From Sphingomonadaceae bacterium (lineage in GTDB: Bacteria > Pseudomonadota > Alphaproteobacteria > Sphingomonadales > Sphingomonadaceae), in contig JAFAZM010000136.1 in NCBI GenBank assembly GCA_019239785.1, positions 1-10,973 on the forward strand: a stretch of DNA of 10,973 nucleotides, written 5' to 3'. The notes under the pieces were generated by a model that saw only the letters and a program-made list of their open reading frames with translations, was not told the origin of the DNA and made no database searches. Both the position numbers and the translations under genes were made by a program. How positions within the stretch are numbered: the first letter of the stretch is position 1; every line of letters starts with the position of its first letter. This document shows, one piece after another, positions 7,520 to 10,973 of this stretch.

Positions 7520-8614
7520 ATGAGCGACGGGGAATCCTATACCTATGCCAAGGCCGGCGTCGACATCGCCGCCGGCAATGCCCTGGTGAAGGCGATCGCG
7601 CCGCTCGCCAAAGCTACGGCGCGGCCCGGCGCGGACGCGGCCCTCGGCGGCTTCGGCGGCTTCTTCGATCTCAAGGCGGCCGGCTATCGCGACCCTTTGC
7701 TGGTCGCGGCAAACGACGGCGTCGGCACCAAGCTGAAGCTTGCGATCGAGAGCGGGCGCCACGACGGGGTTGGCATCGACCTCGTCGCGATGTGCGCCAA
7801 CGACCTCATCGTCCAGGGCGCCGAGCCGCTCTTCTTCCTCGATTATTTCGCCTGCGGGAAGCTGGACGCCGGGATCGCCGAGAAGGTGATCGCCTCGATC
7901 GCCGAGGGCTGCAGCGAGGCCGGCTGCGCGCTGATCGGCGGCGAGACCGCAGAGATGCCGGGCATGTATGCGGAGGGCGACTACGATCTCGCCGGCTTCT
8001 GCGTCGGCGCGGTCGAGCGCTGGGAGGCGCTGACCGGGGACCGGGTGAGGCAGGGCGACATCCTGCTCGGCCTCGCTTCCTCGGGCGTCCATTCCAACGG
8101 TTTCTCCCTGGTCCGGCGGCTCGCCGCCGACCGCGGCTGGAAGCTCGACCGGCCGGCTTTGTTCGATCCCGACCGGCTGCTGATCGAGGCGCTGCTCGCG
8201 CCGACCCGGATCTACGTCCGCTCGCTGCTGCCGGTCGTCCGCGCCGGACGGATCGCGGCGCTCGCCCATATCACCGGCGGCGGCCTGCTCGAGAATATCC
8301 CGCGGGTATTGCCCGAGGGCCTGCACGCGGTGGTCGAGGCCGATGCCTGGCCGCAACCGCGGCTGATGGCCTTCCTCCAGGCGCAGGGCAATATCGAGCC
8401 CGAGGAGTTCGCGCGCACCTTCAATTGCGGGATCGGCATGGTGCTGATCGTCGCGCAGGACGATGCCGGCGACGTCCGGCAATTGCTCGAAAGCGTCGGC
8501 GAGAGCGTCTCCGCGATCGGCCATGTCGAGGCCGGCGCGAAAGGCTGCACCGTGCGCGGCTCGGCCGGGACCTGGAGCGCGCGGGCGGATTGGTCGGCGA
8601 CCCATAATGGCTGA
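7520..8614 (+). CDS. purM: phosphoribosylformylglycinamidine cyclo-ligase (AIR synthetase)
   Basis: Catalyses ATP-dependent ring closure of FGAM to aminoimidazole ribonucleotide, the fifth step of de novo purine synthesis, in the cytoplasm. The 364-residue protein is full length for PurM. Diagnostic segments are DGVGTKLK (66-73, ATP site), GGETAEMPGMY (140-150), SSGVHSNGFSLVR (187-199) and HITGGGL with its conserved His at 250. The start at 7520 gives YAKAGVDIAAGN near the N terminus, as in other PurM proteins, though only a weak ribosome site precedes it. The stop overlaps the purN start by 8 bases, so the two are read from one message with likely coupling. Confidence 0.98.
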   Translation: MSDGESYTYAKAGVDIAAGNALVKAIAPLAKATARPGADAALGGFGGFFDLKAAGYRDPLLVAANDGVGTKLKLAIESGRHDGVGIDLVAMCANDLIVQGAEPLFFLDYFACGKLDAGIAEKVIASIAEGCSEAGCALIGGETAEMPGMYAEGDYDLAGFCVGAVERWEALTGDRVRQGDILLGLASSGVHSNGFSLVRRLAADRGWKLDRPALFDPDRLLIEALLAPTRIYVRSLLPVVRAGRIAALAHITGGGLLENIPRVLPEGLHAVVEADAWPQPRLMAFLQAQGNIEPEEFARTFNCGIGMVLIVAQDDAGDVRQLLESVGESVSAIGHVEAGAKGCTVRGSAGTWSARADWSATHNG

Positions 8615-9224
8615 GAAGGTCCGGGTCGCAATTCTGCTCTCCGGGCGCGGCTCGAACATGCTCGCGCTCTCCGAATATAAGCGCCGCGATCCCGACCGGG
8701 CCTATGAGATCGTGCTGGTCGCCTCGAACGTGCCGGAGGCGCGGGGTCTGGTGCTGGCGCGGCGGTTCGGGATCAAGGCCTGGGCGCGCAGCCATCGCGG
8801 CATCAAGCGCGAGGAATTCGACTCCTTGCTCGACGCCGTGCTGCTCGAGCACAAGGTCGAGATCGTGGCGCTCGCCGGCTACATGCGGCTGCTCTCGCCG
8901 GGCTTCGTCGAGAAATGGGAGGGGCGGATCCTCAACATCCATCCGAGCCTGCTGCCTTCGCACAAGGGCCTCGACACCCATCAGCGCGCCATCCTTGCCG
9001 GCGACGAATATGCCGGCTGCTCGGTCCATGTCGTCACCGCCGATCTCGATTCCGGGCCGGTCGTCGCCCAGGCCCGGGTGAAGATCCTGCCGCGCGACGA
9101 TCCCGACAGCCTCGCCGCGCGGGTGCTCGAGCAGGAGCATCTGCTCTATCCGCTGGCGCTGGAGGAATATTGCCGGGCGCTGCGCGAGGACGAGGCGAAG
9201 GAGCAGGAACGAGATGCCGGATAG
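8607..9224 (+). CDS. purN: phosphoribosylglycinamide formyltransferase
   Basis: Transfers a formyl group from 10-formyltetrahydrofolate to GAR, the third step of purine synthesis. The ATG at 8607 is preferred over starts further upstream because the following residues (MAEKVRVAILLSGRGSN) match the PurN N terminus and the extra sequence would be purM in another frame. The product is 205 residues, usual for the family. The catalytic triad is present: Asn110 and His112 in NIHPSLLP and Asp148 in LDSGPVVAQ, offset by 4 from E. coli Asn106, His108 and Asp144. The gene overlaps purM by 8 bases and the next gene by 11 bases. Confidence 0.97.
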   Translation: MAEKVRVAILLSGRGSNMLALSEYKRRDPDRAYEIVLVASNVPEARGLVLARRFGIKAWARSHRGIKREEFDSLLDAVLLEHKVEIVALAGYMRLLSPGFVEKWEGRILNIHPSLLPSHKGLDTHQRAILAGDEYAGCSVHVVTADLDSGPVVAQARVKILPRDDPDSLAARVLEQEHLLYPLALEEYCRALREDEAKEQERDAG

Positions 9225-9870
9225 CGACCTCCCGCCGATCCCCACAAGCGAGGAGACCGAAGCGGCGGCGGTGCGGCGGCGCTGGATCACGCTCGCCGAG
9301 GTGCTTGGCGTGATCGCGGTTCTGATCTCTGGGCTGACCTTGTGGAACGCCTATCGGCAGCGGAGCTCGGACGAGGCGGACAAGGCGGCGGCACGGGCCG
9401 AGGCCCAGGCCGAGGCGCAGGCTTTGCTGCTGCGCGCGACGCCCGACCGCGACGGCCGCAGGCTCGCCCTCGCCGCCGCCACGGCCGGCCAGACCATCCA
9501 GAACCAGAATATCGCCTTCCCCGGGCCGCTCGGCGTCGCCGCGGTCGACACCTTGATCGAGCCCCGGATCGAGGCGGACTGGTTCGAGCAGGCGCTGCTG
9601 CGCGCCCGGCATGACGCGGGCCGCGACGAGGACAGCCGCGGCGACGAGCGCATCCCGATCGCGATCACCACCACCTTCTTCAGCGGCGGCCGGATGTATC
9701 GCGACAGCGCGATCTACGATGTCGGCTATCGGGTCGAAGGCGGCGGCCTGTTTGGCGGGCACCATTTGCGGCTGCGCGGGATCTCGCGGGTCGGGACGGT
9801 GCCGCCGCGCACGCTGCAGGCGCGGCTCGACGCGCTCTGGGCGTCGCGGAACCCGCCGCGTCGGCCCTGA
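9214..9870 (+). CDS. single-pass membrane protein of unknown function
   Basis: I do not recognise this 218-residue protein. A short N-terminal tail is followed by one membrane helix (about 25-46, LAEVLGVIAVLISGLTLW), an Ala/Glu/Arg-rich, probably coiled segment (50-72) and a C-terminal domain with ITTTFFSGGRMYRDSAIYDVGYRV and a glycine-rich end. It has no cysteine and no catalytic motif that I can see. The ATG at 9214 lies inside the end of purN (11-base overlap) behind an AGGAACGAG purine stretch, so it is probably translated with purN. Protein-like composition and the overlap support a real gene. A link to purine synthesis is not shown by the sequence. Confidence 0.8.
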   Translation: MPDSDLPPIPTSEETEAAAVRRRWITLAEVLGVIAVLISGLTLWNAYRQRSSDEADKAAARAEAQAEAQALLLRATPDRDGRRLALAAATAGQTIQNQNIAFPGPLGVAAVDTLIEPRIEADWFEQALLRARHDAGRDEDSRGDERIPIAITTTFFSGGRMYRDSAIYDVGYRVEGGGLFGGHHLRLRGISRVGTVPPRTLQARLDALWASRNPPRRP

Positions 9871-9909
9871 TACGACTTCCCGAGCAGCACGTATTGAAAC
9901 GGACTATTT

Positions 9910-10027
9910 CCGCTCATCCTGAGTAGGGACTGAGCTTGGCGAAGGCCCGTATCGAAGGACCGCTCGTTTGCAATGTGTCCTTCGATACGCCGTTTCGACA
10001 AGCTCAACGGCTACTCAGGATGAGCGG
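9910..10027. repeat. REPIN-like inverted pair of 51-base repeats between convergent genes
   Basis: Arms at 9910-9960 and 9977-10027 are inverted copies, both 51 bases, around a 16-base spacer. They agree at the outer end (CCGCTCATCCTGAGTAG) and the inner end (CGTATCGAAGGAC) and differ mainly in the middle. This family is distinct from the element at 3254-3383 and is of a type widespread in sphingomonads. It sits between a plus-strand and a minus-strand gene, so the large hairpin could act as a two-way terminator or protect both 3' ends. The minus-strand gene ends inside the right arm. The remaining bases, 9871-9909, show nothing notable. Confidence 0.88.
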
Positions 10028-10467
10028 GTTGGGTTTGAGCTCTGCTCGCGGGCATCATCGCCCTGCTGCCCATTCCCTTGCCCACCGCCGAAGCGCTGCT
10101 CCCGCATCCCCTGCCACCAGCCGTGCATCGTCTCGACCGGTCGGTTCAATCCCACGCGGTCGACCGTATCAAACCAGGCTTCGGCCAGCACCACGACCTT
10201 GGCCGAAGTCTCGCTGGGCGGCAGGCGGTAGGCCCAGTCGCGCAGCGCATGGGCGTTGAGCAGGAACAGGGTCAGGGTCGCCCAGGCGATCGCCATCGTC
10301 GTCCATCTGAGGCCGTGCGGCAGCGGCACCGGCGGTTCGGGCAGGTCGACCGGCGACAAGGTCTCGCCGAGCTTCACTTCCGGCGCCGGCGGCGGCGGCG
10401 TTGGCGGCGCGGGATCGTAGGGCGCCTCCTCTTCCGACACCCTGGCTGCGACCGCTTCCCTCAGCAT
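10015..10467 (-). CDS. 150-residue single-pass membrane protein downstream of the MBOAT gene
   Basis: The product starts with a charged segment, then a proline-rich stretch (17-50, with PAPPTPPPPAP), a membrane helix (about 54-71), a helical region with NAHALRDWAYRLPP and VGLNRPVETMHGWW, and a Gly/Gln-rich tail (127-137). The ATG at 10467 is 14 bases after the MBOAT stop with GGAG upstream, so the two are probably one operon. MBOAT acyltransferases often pair with an AlgJ/SGNH-type partner; this protein could be the anchor part of such a partner without its catalytic domain, but that is speculation. Its stop codon and last three residues fall inside the palindromic repeat, so the original C terminus may have been altered. 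Confidence 0.68.
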   Translation of the reverse strand: MLREAVAARVSEEEAPYDPAPPTPPPPAPEVKLGETLSPVDLPEPPVPLPHGLRWTTMAIAWATLTLFLLNAHALRDWAYRLPPSETSAKVVVLAEAWFDTVDRVGLNRPVETMHGWWQGMREQRFGGGQGNGQQGDDAREQSSNPTRSS

Positions 10468-10481
10468 GACACCGACTCCGC

Positions 10482-10973
10482 CTAGAATTGGTAATAGATG
10501 AAGGGCGCGACGCCTTCGGGGCGCATCGCGTCGACGACGAGGATCAACAGGCCCGCGCCGATCCCGACCGCCGCGGCCGGCAGCGCCCGCACCCGCATCG
10601 CCGCCTGCTGGATGGTGAAGCGCGGCATGAAGTGCAGGCTCATCCCGAGCAGGATCAGGGCCAGCAGCAAGGGCGTCAGCAGCAGCGCGCCGTCGCCGGC
10701 GCCCCCCGCAATGCCGCCCAGGAAGGCGAGCGCGTCGCCGAAGCTCGCGGCGCGGAAGAAGATCCAGCCCAAGAGCACGACGTGGAAGGTGACGAACATG
10801 CCGAGCCAGGCGGGCAGCGGCTTCCAGGCCTTGGGCCGGACCTCGCGCCAGAGCCGCTCGGCGACCAGCACGGAGCCGTGCAAGGCGCCCCAGATCACGA
10901 AGTTCCAGCTCGCGCCGTGCCAAAGGCCGCCGAGCAGCATCGTCCCCATCAGCGACAGGCACAGCCGGGCGAG
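10482..10973 (-). CDS. MBOAT-family O-acyltransferase, C-terminal part (5' end outside window)
   Basis: Membrane-bound O-acyltransferases of the AlgI/DltB type move acyl (often acetyl) groups across the membrane onto polysaccharides or other secreted acceptors. The visible 163 residues run in frame off the right edge; the ATG at 10949 is probably internal. The family signature GGLWHGASWNFVIWGALHG, with the conserved His, is at about 10877-10934. WIFFRA and at least two or three further hydrophobic helices follow, ending in FIYYQF as is typical for AlgI-like proteins. The acceptor cannot be told from this fragment; the neighbouring 150-residue membrane protein is a possible partner. Confidence 0.9.
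   Translation of the reverse strand, partial: LARLCLSLMGTMLLGGLWHGASWNFVIWGALHGSVLVAERLWREVRPKAWKPLPAWLGMFVTFHVVLLGWIFFRAASFGDALAFLGGIAGGAGDGALLLTPLLLALILLGMSLHFMPRFTIQQAAMRVRALPAAAVGIGAGLLILVVDAMRPEGVAPFIYYQF

Noticed and set aside
7457..8659. A 400-codon minus-strand open frame over purM
   Set aside because: Antisense shadow of purM; no domain-like sequence, and it would collide with the divergent arrangement.

Overview
The window looks like chromosomal DNA from a GC-rich alphaproteobacterium, most likely a sphingomonad (Sphingomonadales). The reasons are high GC, the divergent arrangement of purM-purN against an hdaA-ppk-ppx series, and two kinds of short palindromic repeats of a type common in that order. 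The taxonomic call is inference; no database was searched.

Left edge (1-1755): the 3' part of a plus-strand superfamily 2 helicase gene, cut by the window start. It resembles large helicases found in mobile and defence regions and looks less GC-rich than its neighbours. It is followed by a 264-base gap with no gene, a weak hairpin, and three copies of GCGTATT (two direct, one inverted) next to the end of ppx. This gap may be the edge of an acquired segment.

Core minus-strand cluster (7460 down to 1756): a membrane-anchored DUF2066-like protein, the DnaA regulator HdaA, polyphosphate kinase Ppk1 and an exopolyphosphatase (Ppx/GppA). The first two genes are 20 bases apart, hda and ppk overlap by ATGA, and ppk and ppx are separated by 211 bases holding a paired palindromic element (REPIN-like). 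The cluster brings together control of replication initiation and both making and breaking of polyphosphate.

Divergent plus-strand cluster (7520 to 9870): purM, purN and a small single-pass membrane protein of unknown function, all overlapping by a few bases. PurN and PurM act in the same de novo purine (IMP) pathway. The 59-base gap between the two divergent clusters must carry or overlap both promoters.

Right edge (9871-10973): a second, unrelated paired palindromic element lies where two convergent transcription units meet. Beyond it on the minus strand are a 150-residue single-pass protein, whose stop codon lies inside the repeat, and the C-terminal part of an MBOAT-family O-acyltransferase (AlgI/DltB-like) cut by the window end.

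Most of the window is ordinary housekeeping DNA. I found no clearly new system. The points most worth a second look are the helicase and its boundary with ppx, the repeat that supplies a stop codon, and the tight hda-ppk coupling.
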